A DNA stretch of 64,000 nucleotides. It comes from Streptomyces harbinensis. Lineage in GTDB: Bacteria > Actinomycetota > Actinomycetes > Streptomycetales > Streptomycetaceae. The notes beneath the pieces are model-generated. The model saw nothing but the letters and a program-made list of their open reading frames with translations, searched no databases and was not told the origin of the DNA. The stretch lies in the NCBI RefSeq assembly GCF_900116145.1, contig NZ_FPAB01000004.1, forward strand, positions 310,001 to 374,000. The letters are read 5' to 3'. Positions 1-9,093 of the stretch are shown piece after piece. Position numbers and translations under genes: made by a program. How positions within the stretch are numbered: the first letter of the stretch is position 1; each line of letters begins with the position of its first letter.

Positions 1-141
1 TTCTACCGGCCACCAGTCTGACGCACGGCACTGACAGTAGGGGCTGGAGCGCGTCAAATCGATCCGGGATGGGTATGCCGCGGGAGAGCCGTTCATCCAC
101 AGCACCCACTTCGAAACGACCTCCCCGCTCTAACTGTGTCG

Positions 142-153
142 TAGTAGTAGTAG
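142..153 (+). other. Candidate DnaA-trio element (four TAG repeats)
   Basis: Four consecutive TAG triplets are followed by a short GC block (GGCC) and then two reverse DnaA boxes starting at 158 and 167. This order (trios, GC spacer, TGTGGA-type boxes) matches the basal unwinding system described for Bacillus subtilis, where DnaA binds repeating TA(G/A) on one strand. The match is by pattern only. Confidence 0.5.
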
Positions 154-693
154 GGCCTGTGGAAACCGTGGATAACTCGTTTTCCCCAGCTCAGGCCCGG
201 TTTTTTGTCCACACGCCCTGTGCACGGACCGGTGGATGAACAGGGGGTCCCTGTGGACCGGGACCCGGTCGTCCACAGACGTCCACAGCAGCGGCCGGGT
301 TACCCACAGCCACGTCCACAGAATCCGGAGCCCTTATCAACAGGGCGCGCGGACGTTCGCTGTGACCCGATTCACCCTCACCGGTGAGTCGGCGCGTTGT
401 GTTGCCGAACAGTGGACAGCCTTGTGGATCACCTGTGGGTAACCTGGCCCCTCCTGTGGATCAAGGGGGTTCGCCTGGGGAAACCGGAGGTGAACCGCCG
501 CCTCCCGCTCGCGTTGTCCACAGGCTGTGGAAGATCGATATCCACGTTTCCACAGCGGCCTGACCTGCGGCGACAACGCATTCCCCGGTGGCCTGTGGAC
601 ACCGATGTGGGCAACGCGCCGTTCCCACAGGGTGTGGACGCCCGCACACCCTCCTTTCTGTGGATGACCGGGCCGCGGAGCCCCGTAATCGAA

Positions 694-723
694 CAGCGCC
701 CCCGGGACGTCCCGGGGGCGCTG
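694..723. terminator. Perfect 30-bp palindrome downstream of dnaA
   Basis: Two perfectly complementary 15-base arms (CAGCGCCCCCGGGAC and its complement) meet without a loop, 31 bp after the dnaA stop. It could form a very stable hairpin, probably the dnaA transcription terminator, and would keep dnaA transcription out of oriC. Confidence 0.7.
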
Positions 724-753
724 TGGAAGCCGAAGGAGCCGTGAGCGGCCGGC

Positions 754-2589
754 TCAGCCGTTCTTGATGCGGTTGGTGAGCTCGGTGACCTGGTTGTAGA
801 TGGGGCGCCGCTCCGCCATCAGCACCCGGATCTTGCGATCGGCGTGCATGACGGTCGTGTGGTCACGGCCGCCGAAGTGCTGGCCGATCTTGGGCAGCGA
901 CAGGTCCGTCAGCTCCCGGCACAGATACATGGCGATCTGCCGGGCGGTGACCAGGGTGCGGCTGCGCGAGGACCCCGCCAGGTCCTCCACGCCCAGGCCG
1001 AAGTACTCGGCCACGGCGGAGGTGATCGCGTCCGCCGTGATCTCCGGGGTCGACTCCTCGCCGCCGGGGATCAGGTCCTTGAGGACGATCTCGGTGAGCC
1101 CGAGGTCCACCGGCTGCCGGTTGAGGCTGGCGAAGGCCGTGACCCGGATCAGCGCGCCCTCCAGCTCCCGGATGTTGCGGGAGATCCGCGAGGCGATGAA
1201 CTCCAGCACCGCAGGCGGCGCGTTCAGCTGCTCCTGCACGGCCTTCTTGCGCAGGATCGCGATCCGCGTCTCCAGCTCGGGCGGCTGGACGTCGGTGATC
1301 AGGCCCCACTCGAAGCGGTTGCGCAGCCGGTCCTCCAGGGTGATCAGCTGCTTGGGGGGCCGGTCCGAGGAGAGGACGATCTGCTTGTTGGCGTTGTGCA
1401 GGGTGTTGAAGGTGTGGAAGAACTCCTCCTGCGTGGACTCCTTCGACGCCAGGAACTGGATGTCGTCGACCAGCAGGATGTCCATGTCGCGGTAGCGCTT
1501 GCGGAACGCGTCCGCCTTGCCGTCGCGGATCGAGTTGATGAACTCGTTGGTGAACTCCTCCGAGCTGACGTAGCGCACCCGGGTCCCCGGGTAGAGGCTG
1601 CGCGCGTAGTGCCCGATGGCGTGCAGCAGGTGGGTCTTGCCCAGCCCGGACTCGCCGTAGATGAACAGCGGGTTGTACGCCTTGGCCGGGGATTCGGCGA
1701 CGGCCACGGCCGCGGCGTGCGCGAAGCGGTTGGAGGCACCGATGACGAAGGTGTCGAAGAGGTACTTCGGGTTCAGCCGGGCGGTGGGCTCGGCGGGGCC
1801 GCCGCTGCCGGTGACCGTGCCGCCGCCCGCGCTCTCCGGCGATCCGCCCGGACCCGGGCCTGGGCCCCGGTCCTGTCCGGGCCGCTGATCGGCGCCGTGC
1901 CCGGGGCCGTTGTTCTGGCCGGGCAGCGCGTCCTGCGGCAGCTGCTGCGGGCCGGGGTGCTCGTAGGAGCGGTAGCCGGAGTCGTACGGCGGCGGCTCGT
2001 GCCGGGCGTAGCGGGCCGGCTGGGCGGGGATCTGCGGATAGCCGTCCGGGCCCGGCCAGCCGCCGGGCACCCGGCCGCCGCTCGCCGGGCGCGGTGCCTG
2101 CGGGTGGTCCGGGTAGGCGGGCCGGGCGGTGGGGAGGTCCTGGCCGTAGCCGTCGTATCCCCCGCCGTCGTCGTAGCGGCCACTGCCGTAACCGTCGTAG
2201 CCGCCGTCGTACCCGTCGCGGGGCGGCGCCGGGGGTTCGCGGCGGGCCGGGGGGTTCGGGGCGGGTTCCTCCGGGCGGCGCGGGGCGGGCGGGCCGGCCG
2301 CGGCGGGCGGGGGCTCGGGGGGCGGCGCGGTGACCGTGATGGCCAGTCCGATGGGCCGGCCGCACTCCCGGCTGAGGGCTTCGCCGATCAGCGGGGCCAG
2401 CCGGCCCTCCAGCACGCTCTTGGCGTACTCGTTGGAGACGCCGAGCAGCGCGGTGCCCGAGACCAGGGCCAGCGGGCGGCAGTCCTGGAGCCAGCGGTGG
2501 TCCTTCGACTCGACGCCCTGGCCGTCGGCGAGGATGGCACTGAGCACCCTGGGCCACACCGCGGCAAGATCTGCAGGTAGGTCAGCCAC
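754..2589 (-). CDS. dnaA: Chromosomal replication initiator protein DnaA
   Basis: AAA+ ATPase that binds the DnaA boxes of oriC and melts the origin. 611 aa from the GTG at 2589, chosen because the protein then begins with the N-terminal domain sequence [16 protein letters not shown] as in other Streptomyces; an upstream in-frame ATG (2634) has no ribosome site and adds unrelated residues. Domain I spans about residues 1-90. A long Pro/Gly/Tyr-rich domain II linker, typical of Streptomyces, runs to about 260. Walker A GESGLGKT is near 313, followed by Walker B LLVDDIQF. The domain IV DNA-binding signature [11 protein letters not shown] is near 575. Transcribed toward oriC. Its promoter region carries two opposed DnaA boxes, consistent with autoregulation. 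Confidence 0.98.
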   Translation of the reverse strand: MADLPADLAAVWPRVLSAILADGQGVESKDHRWLQDCRPLALVSGTALLGVSNEYAKSVLEGRLAPLIGEALSRECGRPIGLAITVTAPPPEPPPAAAGPPAPRRPEEPAPNPPARREPPAPPRDGYDGGYDGYGSGRYDDGGGYDGYGQDLPTARPAYPDHPQAPRPASGGRVPGGWPGPDGYPQIPAQPARYARHEPPPYDSGYRSYEHPGPQQLPQDALPGQNNGPGHGADQRPGQDRGPGPGPGGSPESAGGGTVTGSGGPAEPTARLNPKYLFDTFVIGASNRFAHAAAVAVAESPAKAYNPLFIYGESGLGKTHLLHAIGHYARSLYPGTRVRYVSSEEFTNEFINSIRDGKADAFRKRYRDMDILLVDDIQFLASKESTQEEFFHTFNTLHNANKQIVLSSDRPPKQLITLEDRLRNRFEWGLITDVQPPELETRIAILRKKAVQEQLNAPPAVLEFIASRISRNIRELEGALIRVTAFASLNRQPVDLGLTEIVLKDLIPGGEESTPEITADAITSAVAEYFGLGVEDLAGSSRSRTLVTARQIAMYLCRELTDLSLPKIGQHFGGRDHTTVMHADRKIRVLMAERRPIYNQVTELTNRIKNG

Positions 2590-2958
2590 GGGGCACGCTC
2601 TCTCACTCGCAGGGGTGGCGCCGGATGTGGTCATGAGGTGTGACGCGGAGGCGACCGGGACATAGATGTCGAGTTGAGCCACGTTAGTCAGCGGGGGCCT
2701 GGGACATCAAGTCATTGTCCACAGGGTGTGTACAACGGGTCGGGGTCCGGTTTGACCGTGCGGCCACCTCGCGCGTACCGTTGCCAGGTCTCATTGCCGA
2801 CGGCTGCTGCCGCCTGCCTCCGATGGTCCGCCCTCCCCGCGCGAGCGGTGGTGGTTCCGTTGCGAGTCCCTCGTGGGCGCACGGTGGCAGCCAGTCGGTC
2901 CGCCGCATCCTGTCTCGGCAGCCTGTGCCGGAACACCGAAAACTTCTGGAGCCCCCGA
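2590..2958. promoter_or_regulatory. Divergent dnaA/rpmH promoter region with opposed DnaA boxes
   Basis: Intergenic stretch between the divergent dnaA and rpmH genes. A perfect TTGTCCACA lies at 2715-2723 and a variant on the opposite strand (TGTGTACAA, 2727-2735) is 3 bp away. The same face-to-face arrangement 3 bp apart is known from Streptomyces dnaA promoters, where DnaA represses its own gene. I could not assign -10/-35 elements with confidence. No other gene is visible. Confidence 0.75.
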
Positions 2959-3096
2959 GTGAGCAAGCGCACTTTCCAGCCGAACAACCGGCGTCGGGCC
3001 AAGACCCACGGCTTCCGGCTGCGCATGCGGACCCGTGCCGGCCGCGCCATCATCACGGCCCGCCGCAACAAGGGCCGCGCCCGGCTGTCGGCCTGA
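2959..3096 (+). CDS. rpmH: 50S ribosomal protein L34
   Basis: 45 aa, highly basic, with the L34 signature beginning [19 protein letters not shown] and ending [10 protein letters not shown]. The start is the GTG at 2959, with GGAG 7 nt upstream; an in-frame extension to 2674 would add about 95 residues unknown in L34. It is the first gene of the conserved rpmH-rnpA-yidD-yidC cluster and is divergent from dnaA. Confidence 0.97.
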   Translation: MSKRTFQPNNRRRAKTHGFRLRMRTRAGRAIITARRNKGRARLSA

Positions 3097-3124
3097 GCCG
3101 CCGCCGGATCGACGGGTCCATGCG

Positions 3125-3493
3125 GTGCTCCCTCCCGAGAACCGGCTGCGGCGGCGCGAGGATTTCGCGCACGTGGTGCGCCGGGGACGCAGGGCCGGGA
3201 GCCGGCGTCTCGTCGTCCATCTGAGCAGTGGTACGGACCCGCACGCGGGCCGGGAGAGTTCTCTTCCGGTGCGTGCGGGTTTCGTCGTGAGCAAAGCCGT
3301 GGGCAATGCCGTCGTGCGCAATCGCGTGCAGCGGCGGCTGCGGCACCTCATACGGGCCCGGCTGTTCCGGATGCCCCCCGGTAGCCTTGTCGTCGTCCGG
3401 GCTCTGCCCGGGGCGGGCACCGCTGGCCATGAACAGCTGGCCCGGGATCTCGATGCCGCGCTGGAGCGGCTGCTGGGAGGGGTACGGCAGTGA
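3125..3493 (+). CDS. rnpA: Ribonuclease P protein component
   Basis: Protein subunit of RNase P, which binds the catalytic RNA and helps cleave the 5' leader of pre-tRNA. 122 aa from the GTG at 3125, the usual length. Begins [13 protein letters not shown]; the basic RNase P signature is seen as [21 protein letters not shown] around residues 60-80. Starts 28 bp after rpmH and overlaps yidD by 4 bp (GTGA), indicating translational coupling. Confidence 0.96.
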   Translation: MLPPENRLRRREDFAHVVRRGRRAGSRRLVVHLSSGTDPHAGRESSLPVRAGFVVSKAVGNAVVRNRVQRRLRHLIRARLFRMPPGSLVVVRALPGAGTAGHEQLARDLDAALERLLGGVRQ

Positions 3494-3804
3494 AGTACCC
3501 GCTGTTGCTGCTGATCAAGCTGTATCAGTGGACCATCTCCCCGCTGCTCGGGCCGGTGTGCCGTTACTACCCGTCGTGCTCCCATTACGGATACACGGCC
3601 GTCGGCCGGCACGGAGCGATCAAGGGTTCCGCGCTGACCGCCTGGCGGATCCTGCGGTGCAACCCCTGGTCTCCCGGCGGTGTGGATCACGTCCCGCCGC
3701 GCAAGCGTCCCGTCTGGCATCGGCGTCTGCGTGATCGCTGGCGGCACCGGACTCTCCTCCGGATCCCATCCGGGGGCGCCTCTCACAATGCCCAAGGAGT
3801 CTGA
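3490..3804 (+). CDS. yidD: Membrane protein insertion efficiency factor YidD
   Basis: 104 aa, small membrane-associated protein that assists YidC-dependent insertion. It starts at a GTG overlapping the rnpA stop. The N-terminus is an amphipathic/hydrophobic helix ([17 protein letters not shown]). The family core [14 protein letters not shown] and the later [17 protein letters not shown] are intact, including the three conserved cysteines. The last 25 residues are basic and less conserved. Confidence 0.95.
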   Translation: MKYPLLLLIKLYQWTISPLLGPVCRYYPSCSHYGYTAVGRHGAIKGSALTAWRILRCNPWSPGGVDHVPPRKRPVWHRRLRDRWRHRTLLRIPSGGASHNAQGV

Positions 3805-3807
3805 CTC

Positions 3808-4887
3808 GTGGACACGATCAACACGATCCTCAGTCCTCTCTATTACGCTGTGTCGTGGATCATCATCCGCTTCCACGATCTCTACAGCCTGGTCTTCAAC
3901 GAGGACAGTGGGTGGGCCTGGGGCCTGTCGATCGTGTCCCTGGTCATCGTCGTCCGTATCGCGCTGATCCCGCTGTTCTTCAAGCAGATCAAGTCGACGC
4001 GCAATATGCAGGCGCTCCAGCCGAAGATGAAGAAGATCCAGGAGCGCTACAAGAACGACAAGCAGCGGCAGTCCGAGGAGATGATGAAGCTGTACCGGGA
4101 GACCGGTACGAACCCTCTCTCCAGCTGTCTGCCGATCCTGGCGCAGTCGCCGTTCTTCATCGCGCTCTTCCAGGTGCTCAACCACATCGCGAACAACGAC
4201 AAGGTCGGCGTGCTCACCGCCGAGCAGGTCACCAGCGCGCGTGAGGCCACCATCTTCGGCGCCCCCATCGCGGCCCGCTTCCTGGACAGCGCGGACAAGC
4301 TCGCCGAACTGGGCGCCTCGCTGACCGACGTCCGGGTGGTCACGGTCGTGATGATCGTGCTGATGTCGGCCTCGCAGTTCTTCACCCAGCGCCAGCTGAT
4401 GACGAAGAACGTGGACCTGACGGTCAAGACGCCGTTCATGAATCAGCAGAAGATGCTGATGTACATCTTCCCGATCATGTTCGCCGTCTTCGGCATCAAC
4501 TTCCCCGTCGGTGTGCTGATCTACTGGCTGACCACCAACGTGTGGACGCTGGGGCAGCAGATGTACGTGATCACCCGGAACCCCACCCCGGGCAGTGTGG
4601 CCTTCCAGCAGCGCCAGGAGCGGCTGCGGAAGAAGGGCAAGCTGAAGGAGGACCCGGCCGAGGTCGAGGCGAAGAAGGCCGCCGAGGCGGCCCGGGCGAC
4701 CCGGACCCAGCCCAAGCGGCAGTCGAAGTCGCAGCGGCAGGCCGGTGGCACCCACCCGCAGGGCAAGCCGGAGAGCGGTCAGCCGTCCGCCGAGCAGCCG
4801 AAGAAGGCGCAGCCCCGGCAGCAGCCCAAGCAGCGGCCGAAGAAGTCGCAGCCGGGCAAGCCCAAGTCCCCCAACAGCAAGAAGTGA
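3808..4887 (+). CDS. yidC: Membrane protein insertase YidC/Oxa1
   Basis: 359 aa polytopic membrane protein inserting and folding inner-membrane proteins, alone or with Sec. GTG start at 3808 preceded by AAGGAG (3794-3799). A membrane segment at about 30-55 is followed by the cytoplasmic basic loop ([20 protein letters not shown]). Further segments carry the conserved [20 protein letters not shown] and the final [20 protein letters not shown]. The C-terminal 70 residues are a Lys/Gln/Pro-rich tail that may touch the ribosome. As usual for Gram-positives there is no large periplasmic domain. Confidence 0.97.
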   Translation: MDTINTILSPLYYAVSWIIIRFHDLYSLVFNEDSGWAWGLSIVSLVIVVRIALIPLFFKQIKSTRNMQALQPKMKKIQERYKNDKQRQSEEMMKLYRETGTNPLSSCLPILAQSPFFIALFQVLNHIANNDKVGVLTAEQVTSAREATIFGAPIAARFLDSADKLAELGASLTDVRVVTVVMIVLMSASQFFTQRQLMTKNVDLTVKTPFMNQQKMLMYIFPIMFAVFGINFPVGVLIYWLTTNVWTLGQQMYVITRNPTPGSVAFQQRQERLRKKGKLKEDPAEVEAKKAAEAARATRTQPKRQSKSQRQAGGTHPQGKPESGQPSAEQPKKAQPRQQPKQRPKKSQPGKPKSPNSKK

Positions 4888-4901
4888 TGAAGGAGTCCCC
4901 C

Positions 4902-5411
4902 GTGACGGACACCACCCCGACCGCCGCTGAGGGCACCGCCGACGCCCTGACCCGCCTGGAGCAGGAGGGCGAGATCGCGGCCGACTACCTTGAGGGGCTG
5001 CTGGACATCGCGGACCTCGACGGTGACATCGACATGGACGTCGAGGCGGACCGTGCCGCGGTCTCGGTGATCTCCGAGGGCACCTCGCGCGACCTGCAGA
5101 AGCTGGTCGGCCGGGACGGCGAGGTCCTGGAGGCGCTCCAGGAGCTGACCCGGCTCGCGGTGCTGCGGGAGACCGGCGAGCGGAGCCGGCTGATGCTGGA
5201 CATCGCGGGGTTCCGCGCCACCAAGCGGGAGAAGCTGACCGCGCTGGCCCAGGAGGCCGTGGAGCAGGTCAAGGAGTCCGGTGAGGCGGTGAAGCTGAGC
5301 CCGATGACGCCGTTCGAGCGCAAGGTCGTGCACGACGCGGTGGCCGCTGCCGGTCTGAGCAGCGAGTCGGAGGGCGAGGAACCGCAGCGCCGCGTGGTCG
5401 TTCTGCCGTGA
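4902..5411 (+). CDS. khpB: RNA-binding protein Jag/KhpB (KH-R3H)
   Basis: 169 aa single-stranded nucleic-acid-binding protein. The start is the GTG at 4902 with AAGGAG at 4890-4895; an ATG at 4887 overlaps that ribosome site and is less likely. A KH-type domain spans about residues 30-110 (KLVGRDGEVLEALQELTRLAV) and an R3H domain the C-terminus (MTPFERKVVHDAVAAAG). The N-terminal Jag_N region of some Firmicutes is absent. It ends in a 4-bp overlap with rsmG. Confidence 0.93.
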   Translation: MTDTTPTAAEGTADALTRLEQEGEIAADYLEGLLDIADLDGDIDMDVEADRAAVSVISEGTSRDLQKLVGRDGEVLEALQELTRLAVLRETGERSRLMLDIAGFRATKREKLTALAQEAVEQVKESGEAVKLSPMTPFERKVVHDAVAAAGLSSESEGEEPQRRVVVLP

Positions 5412-6187
5412 GCGAGGACGGGACGCCCGGGGAGTCACCGGGCACCGAGCTGCCGGCCCCGCCGGAGGCGGCGGGAGATGTCTTCGGGGACCGGCTGGCG
5501 GACGCGGTGCGGTACGCCGAGCTGCTGGCCGACGCCGGGGTGCGCCGGGGGCTGATCGGCCCCCGTGAGGTGCCCCGGCTGTGGGAGCGCCACCTGCTGA
5601 ACTGCGCGGTGCTGTCGGAGGTCGTCCCCGAGGGGGTGACGGTCTGCGATGTCGGCTCCGGGGCCGGTCTGCCCGGTATCCCGCTGGCGCTGGTGCGGCC
5701 GGATCTGGAGATCACGCTGCTGGAGCCGCTGCTGCGGCGCACCAACTTCCTCCAGGAAGTGGTGGAGCTGCTGGGCCTCGACCATGTGAACGTGGTCCGG
5801 GGCCGGGCGGAGGAGGTGCTGGGGAGCTTCACCCCGGTGCATGTGGTCACGGCGCGGGCGGTGGCCCCGCTGGACCGGCTGGCCGGCTGGGGTGTGCCGC
5901 TGCTGCGGCCGTACGGCGAGATGCTGGCCATCAAGGGCGACACGGCGGAGCAGGAGCTGAAGTCGGCCCGGGCGGCGCTCGGGAAGCTGGGCGTGGTGGA
6001 GACCTCGGTGCTGCAGGTGGGCGAGGGTCTGGTGGACCCGCTGTCCACGGTGGTGCGGGTCGAGGTCGGGGAGAGCCCCGGCGGTGTGCGGTTCGCGGCG
6101 AAGCGGGCCAAGGCGTCGCGATCCCAGCGGGGTGGCCGGGACAACTGGCCGGGCCGGGGCAACCGGGGCAGTCGCCGGGGACGCTGA
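5408..6187 (+). CDS. rsmG: 16S rRNA (guanine527-N7)-methyltransferase RsmG
   Basis: 259 aa SAM-dependent methyltransferase modifying G527 of 16S rRNA; loss gives low-level streptomycin resistance in other bacteria. GTG start overlaps the khpB stop. The SAM site VCDVGSGAGLPGIPLAL is near residues 78-94; LWERHLLNCAVL before it and VVTARAVAPL after it are family motifs. The C-terminus is a Gly/Arg-rich tail of about 30 residues (RGGRDNWPGRGNRGSRRGR), common in actinobacterial RsmG. Confidence 0.96.
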   Translation: MSEDGTPGESPGTELPAPPEAAGDVFGDRLADAVRYAELLADAGVRRGLIGPREVPRLWERHLLNCAVLSEVVPEGVTVCDVGSGAGLPGIPLALVRPDLEITLLEPLLRRTNFLQEVVELLGLDHVNVVRGRAEEVLGSFTPVHVVTARAVAPLDRLAGWGVPLLRPYGEMLAIKGDTAEQELKSARAALGKLGVVETSVLQVGEGLVDPLSTVVRVEVGESPGGVRFAAKRAKASRSQRGGRDNWPGRGNRGSRRGR

Positions 6188-6289
6188 GCGGATTCTCGCG
6201 GCCGGATTCCTCCGAACCGGGTAAAAGAGCTGAAGATATCCCGGGTACGGAGTGTCGCCCGGCCGCGGGGATCGCGGCGTGGGCATCGT

Positions 6290-6303
6290 GTTTCACGTGA
6301 AAC
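6290..6303. other. parS: parS site 1 (upstream of parA)
   Basis: Perfect 14-bp palindrome GTTTCACGTGAAAC, the ParB-binding centromere sequence of Streptomyces, in the rsmG-parA intergenic region. Confidence 0.95.
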
Positions 6304-6398
6304 GCCGCTCACTGCTGCACGGGATCATCAGCCGTGGTCGCGCAGCCACCGGACCGCGCGACCGTAAGTCGTCGGCACCAGCCAAACGGGTGACCGAG

Positions 6399-6425
6399 GT
6401 ATCCACACCCCCCGAGTTGTCCACA
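6399..6425 (+). promoter_or_regulatory. Two DnaA boxes upstream of parA
   Basis: GTATCCACA (6399-6407) and a perfect TTGTCCACA (6417-6425) lie in direct orientation 18 bp apart, 37-63 bp before the parA start codon. Their position in the parAB promoter region suggests DnaA may bind here. Confidence 0.6.
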
Positions 6426-6461
6426 CGTAATCGGGCCTCGCTGGTTCATGACCCCCGAGAC

Positions 6462-7508
6462 ATGGCAGGCTTTGACTCCACGGAGCCTTCGCATGTCGAG
6501 GAGAGTGAACCATTGCGGTCCGACGCCAATATCGCTGGGCCGACGGCCGATCCGGTCCCCGGCCCCCGGTCCGAGCCGGCGGACGCGCCGGGCGGTGCCG
6601 TTGACATCGCCCACACCGCACCGGCTGCGGCCGATGCCCCGGTGGGCAGGGCGGCCCAGCAGACCGTCGCGGCCATGTACCGGGCCGGCGGTGGGCTGCC
6701 CCGCCCGGAGCGGACCCGCATCATGATCGTCGCCAACCAGAAGGGCGGCGTCGGCAAGACCACCACCACCGTGAACCTGGCCGCCTCGCTCGCCCTGCAC
6801 GGGGCGCGGGTGCTGGTCATCGACCTCGATCCGCAGGGCAACGCCAGCACCGCGCTGGGCATCGATCACCATGCCGAGGTCCCCTCCATCTACGACGTGC
6901 TCATCGACAGCCGCCCGCTGTCCGAAGTGGTGCAGCCCGTCCGGGACATCGAGGGTCTCTTCTGTGCCCCGGCCACCATCGACCTGGCCGGTGCGGAGAT
7001 CGAGCTGGTGTCCGTGGTGGCGCGGGAGAGCCGGCTCCAGCGGGCCATCAGCGCCTATGAGCAGCCGCTGGACTACATCTTCGTGGACTGCCCGCCCTCG
7101 CTGGGGCTGCTGACGGTCAACGCCATGGTGGCCGGTGCCGAGGTGGTCATCCCGATCCAGTGCGAGTACTACGCGCTGGAGGGCCTGGGCCAGTTGCTGC
7201 GGAACGTGGAGCTGGTGCGCGGGCACCTCAACCCGGAGCTGCATGTCTCCACCATCCTGCTGACGATGTACGACGGCCGGACCCGGCTGGCGTCGCAGGT
7301 GGCGGAGGAGGTGCGCGGGCACTTCGGCAAGGAGGTGCTGCGGACCAACATTCCGCGCTCGGTGCGGATCTCCGAGGCGCCCAGCTATGGGCAGACGGTC
7401 CTGACGTACGACCCGGGTTCCAGTGGCTCGCTGTCCTATCTGGAGGCGGCTCGGGAGATTGCCCTGCGGGGACCCATTCCACGGCAGCATGAGGGGATTC
7501 ATCAGTGA
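6462..7508 (+). CDS. parA: Chromosome partitioning ATPase ParA
   Basis: 348 aa deviant-Walker ATPase that positions ParB-parS complexes during sporulation septation. The ATG at 6462 gives an N-terminus ([16 protein letters not shown]) typical of streptomycete ParA. The open frame extends back to 6252 but would translate the parS site, so that extension was rejected. The deviant Walker [12 protein letters not shown] is near residue 92, followed by [11 protein letters not shown] and the Walker B region [11 protein letters not shown]. It overlaps parB by 4 bp; the pair forms the parAB operon. Confidence 0.96.
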   Translation: MAGFDSTEPSHVEESEPLRSDANIAGPTADPVPGPRSEPADAPGGAVDIAHTAPAAADAPVGRAAQQTVAAMYRAGGGLPRPERTRIMIVANQKGGVGKTTTTVNLAASLALHGARVLVIDLDPQGNASTALGIDHHAEVPSIYDVLIDSRPLSEVVQPVRDIEGLFCAPATIDLAGAEIELVSVVARESRLQRAISAYEQPLDYIFVDCPPSLGLLTVNAMVAGAEVVIPIQCEYYALEGLGQLLRNVELVRGHLNPELHVSTILLTMYDGRTRLASQVAEEVRGHFGKEVLRTNIPRSVRISEAPSYGQTVLTYDPGSSGSLSYLEAAREIALRGPIPRQHEGIHQ

Positions 7509-8608
7509 GTGAACGACGCAGGGGTCTGGGACGCGGGCTGGGCGCGCTGATTCCCGCCGCGCCCAGCGCGGAGACCGCCACACCGACGGTGGAGCAGGGT
7601 GGCACCACCTCGCCCAGCGCGGTGCCGGTGCTGGCCCCCGAGCGCGGGATCGCGGCGGCCAAGGTGACGTCGCTGCCGGACACCGAGGTGTTCGGCGAGA
7701 TCCCCGCTCCCGCCGCCGAGCCGGTCGTGCCGGAGGTGCGGGAGCCGGCCGGGACGGTGGCGGGTGCGCACTTCGCGGAGCTGCCGCTGGACGCCATCAC
7801 CCCCAATCCGCGTCAGCCGCGTGAGGTCTTCGACGAGGACGCGCTGGCCGAACTGGTCACCTCCATCAAGGAGGTGGGGCTGCTCCAGCCGGTGGTGGTG
7901 CGACAGCTCGGTGCGGAGCGCTATGAGCTGATCATGGGCGAGCGCCGGTGGCGCGCGTGCCGGGACGCCGGTCTGGAGGCGATCCCCGCGATCGTCCGGG
8001 CGACCGAGGACGACAAGCTGCTGCTGGACGCCCTGCTGGAGAACCTCCACCGGGCCCAGCTGAATCCGCTGGAAGAGGCGGCGGCGTACGACCAGCTCCT
8101 GCGGGACTTCAAGTGCACCCATGACGAGCTGGCCGATCGGATCGGCCGTTCGCGTCCGCAGGTGTCCAACACCTTGCGGCTGCTGCGGCTCTCGCCGCGG
8201 GTGCAGCGCCGGGTGGCGGCCGGTGTGCTGTCCGCCGGGCATGCGCGGGCGCTGCTCTCGGTGGAGGACTCGGAGGAGCAGGACAAGCTGGCTCGCCGCA
8301 TCGTGGCGGAGGGGCTGTCGGTGCGGGCGGTCGAGGAGATCGTCAGTGTGCAGGCGGCTGCCGCCAAGGGCGGTGGGCGGCACCGCAAGCCCCGGGCCGG
8401 GAAGCTCATCTCGCCGGCGCTGGACGGTCTGGCCGGCCGGCTCTCGGACCGCTTCGACACCCGGGTGAAGGTCGATCTCGGGCAGAAGAAGGGGAAGATC
8501 GTGGTGGAGTTCGCCTCGATGGAAGACCTGGAGCGTATCCTCGGTCAGCTGGCTCCCGGTGAGGGCCGGGTGCTGGAGCAGCAGTTGCAGGAGGAGGACG
8601 AGGGCTGA
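7505..8608 (+). CDS. parB: Chromosome partitioning protein ParB
   Basis: 367 aa CTP-dependent DNA clamp that loads at parS. The GTG start overlaps the parA stop. The variable N-terminus begins with the ParA-contact motif [12 protein letters not shown]. The CTP-binding region has [22 protein letters not shown] and GERRWRAC (about residues 98-155). The parS-reading helix-turn-helix is [21 protein letters not shown] (about 205-225). The C-terminal dimerisation part ends the protein. Six perfect sites for it occur in this window. Confidence 0.96.
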   Translation: MSERRRGLGRGLGALIPAAPSAETATPTVEQGGTTSPSAVPVLAPERGIAAAKVTSLPDTEVFGEIPAPAAEPVVPEVREPAGTVAGAHFAELPLDAITPNPRQPREVFDEDALAELVTSIKEVGLLQPVVVRQLGAERYELIMGERRWRACRDAGLEAIPAIVRATEDDKLLLDALLENLHRAQLNPLEEAAAYDQLLRDFKCTHDELADRIGRSRPQVSNTLRLLRLSPRVQRRVAAGVLSAGHARALLSVEDSEEQDKLARRIVAEGLSVRAVEEIVSVQAAAAKGGGRHRKPRAGKLISPALDGLAGRLSDRFDTRVKVDLGQKKGKIVVEFASMEDLERILGQLAPGEGRVLEQQLQEEDEG

Positions 8609-8633
8609 TCCTTCCCCTCCTGCTCCGGTACGA

Positions 8634-8675
8634 CGAGAGGGCCCGCTGTTTCACGTGAAACAGCGGGCCCTCTCG
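8634..8675. terminator. 42-bp perfect palindrome terminator between parB and trxA
   Basis: A perfect inverted repeat with 21-base arms, lying 25 bp after the parB stop and 34 bp before the trxA stop on the other strand. It is well placed as a bidirectional terminator for two convergent genes. Its central 14 bp are a perfect parS site. Confidence 0.85.
8648..8661. other. parS: parS site 2 (centre of parB/trxA terminator)
   Basis: Perfect GTTTCACGTGAAAC exactly at the centre of the 42-bp terminator palindrome, only 40 bp downstream of parB. Confidence 0.95.
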
Positions 8676-8709
8676 CATGGGCCGGTGATCCGGCGCCGGT
8701 GGGGAGTGC

Positions 8710-9057
8710 TCAGCCGATGAAGTCGGCGAGGTCACGCTCCAGGGCGGCCTTGGGCTTGGCGCCGACGATCGACTTCACGATCTCGCCGTTCTGGTAGACG
8801 TTCAGCAGCGGGATGGAGAGCACACCGTACTTCGCGGTGGTGGCCGGGTTCTCGTCGGTGTTGAGCTTGGCGATGGTGAGCTTGTCGCCGTGCTCGGCGG
8901 CGATGGCCTCCAGGGCGGGGGCGATCTGCCGGCACGGGCCGCACCACTCGGCCCAGAAGTCGACCAGGACCGGCTTGTCGCTCTGCAGGACCTTCTCTTC
9001 GAAGTCCGCGTCGGTCACGGTGATGGTGGCCTTCTCGGGGGTCTTGGCATCCGCCAT
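8710..9057 (-). CDS. trxA: Thioredoxin
   Basis: 115 aa cytoplasmic disulfide reductase. The active site WCGPC is preceded by the usual VLVDFWAE; about 29 residues come before VLVDF, a full-length thioredoxin. The cis-proline loop reads SIPLL instead of the common SIPTL. It lies 36 bp downstream of trxB on the same strand, the trxBA operon that in S. coelicolor answers disulfide stress through sigma-R. Confidence 0.96.
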   Translation of the reverse strand: MADAKTPEKATITVTDADFEEKVLQSDKPVLVDFWAEWCGPCRQIAPALEAIAAEHGDKLTIAKLNTDENPATTAKYGVLSIPLLNVYQNGEIVKSIVGAKPKAALERDLADFIG

Positions 9058-9093
9058 GGTGGTTCTCCTTTGTGCTGGGCGTGGGTGGTGGCG

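Larger units (their letters stand above)
1..753. other. oriC: oriC: chromosomal replication origin (left part may be cut)
   Basis: Non-coding region next to dnaA, rich in 9-mers matching the DnaA box TTGTCCACA/TTATCCACA. Exact TTGTCCACA boxes start at 205 and 514 on the plus strand. One- or two-mismatch plus-strand boxes start at 93, 269, 279, 300, 312, 334, 546 and 621. Reverse boxes (TGTGGANNN type) start at 158, 167, 252, 423, 434, 455, 526, 594, 606, 633 and 659. In Streptomyces oriC lies between dnaA and dnaN; dnaA is to the right here, so dnaN should be just left of position 1. Short ORFs across this interval are spurious: they have no ribosome site and follow the box repeats. Confidence 0.95.

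Noticed and set aside
205..744. Short ORFs in oriC
   Set aside because: They follow DnaA-box repeats and have no coding features.
2590..2682. Longer N-terminus for DnaA
   Set aside because: No ribosome site and no similarity before the GTG at 2589.
6252..6461. N-terminal extension of parA
   Set aside because: It would translate a parS site and two DnaA boxes; known ParA proteins begin near the ATG at 6462.
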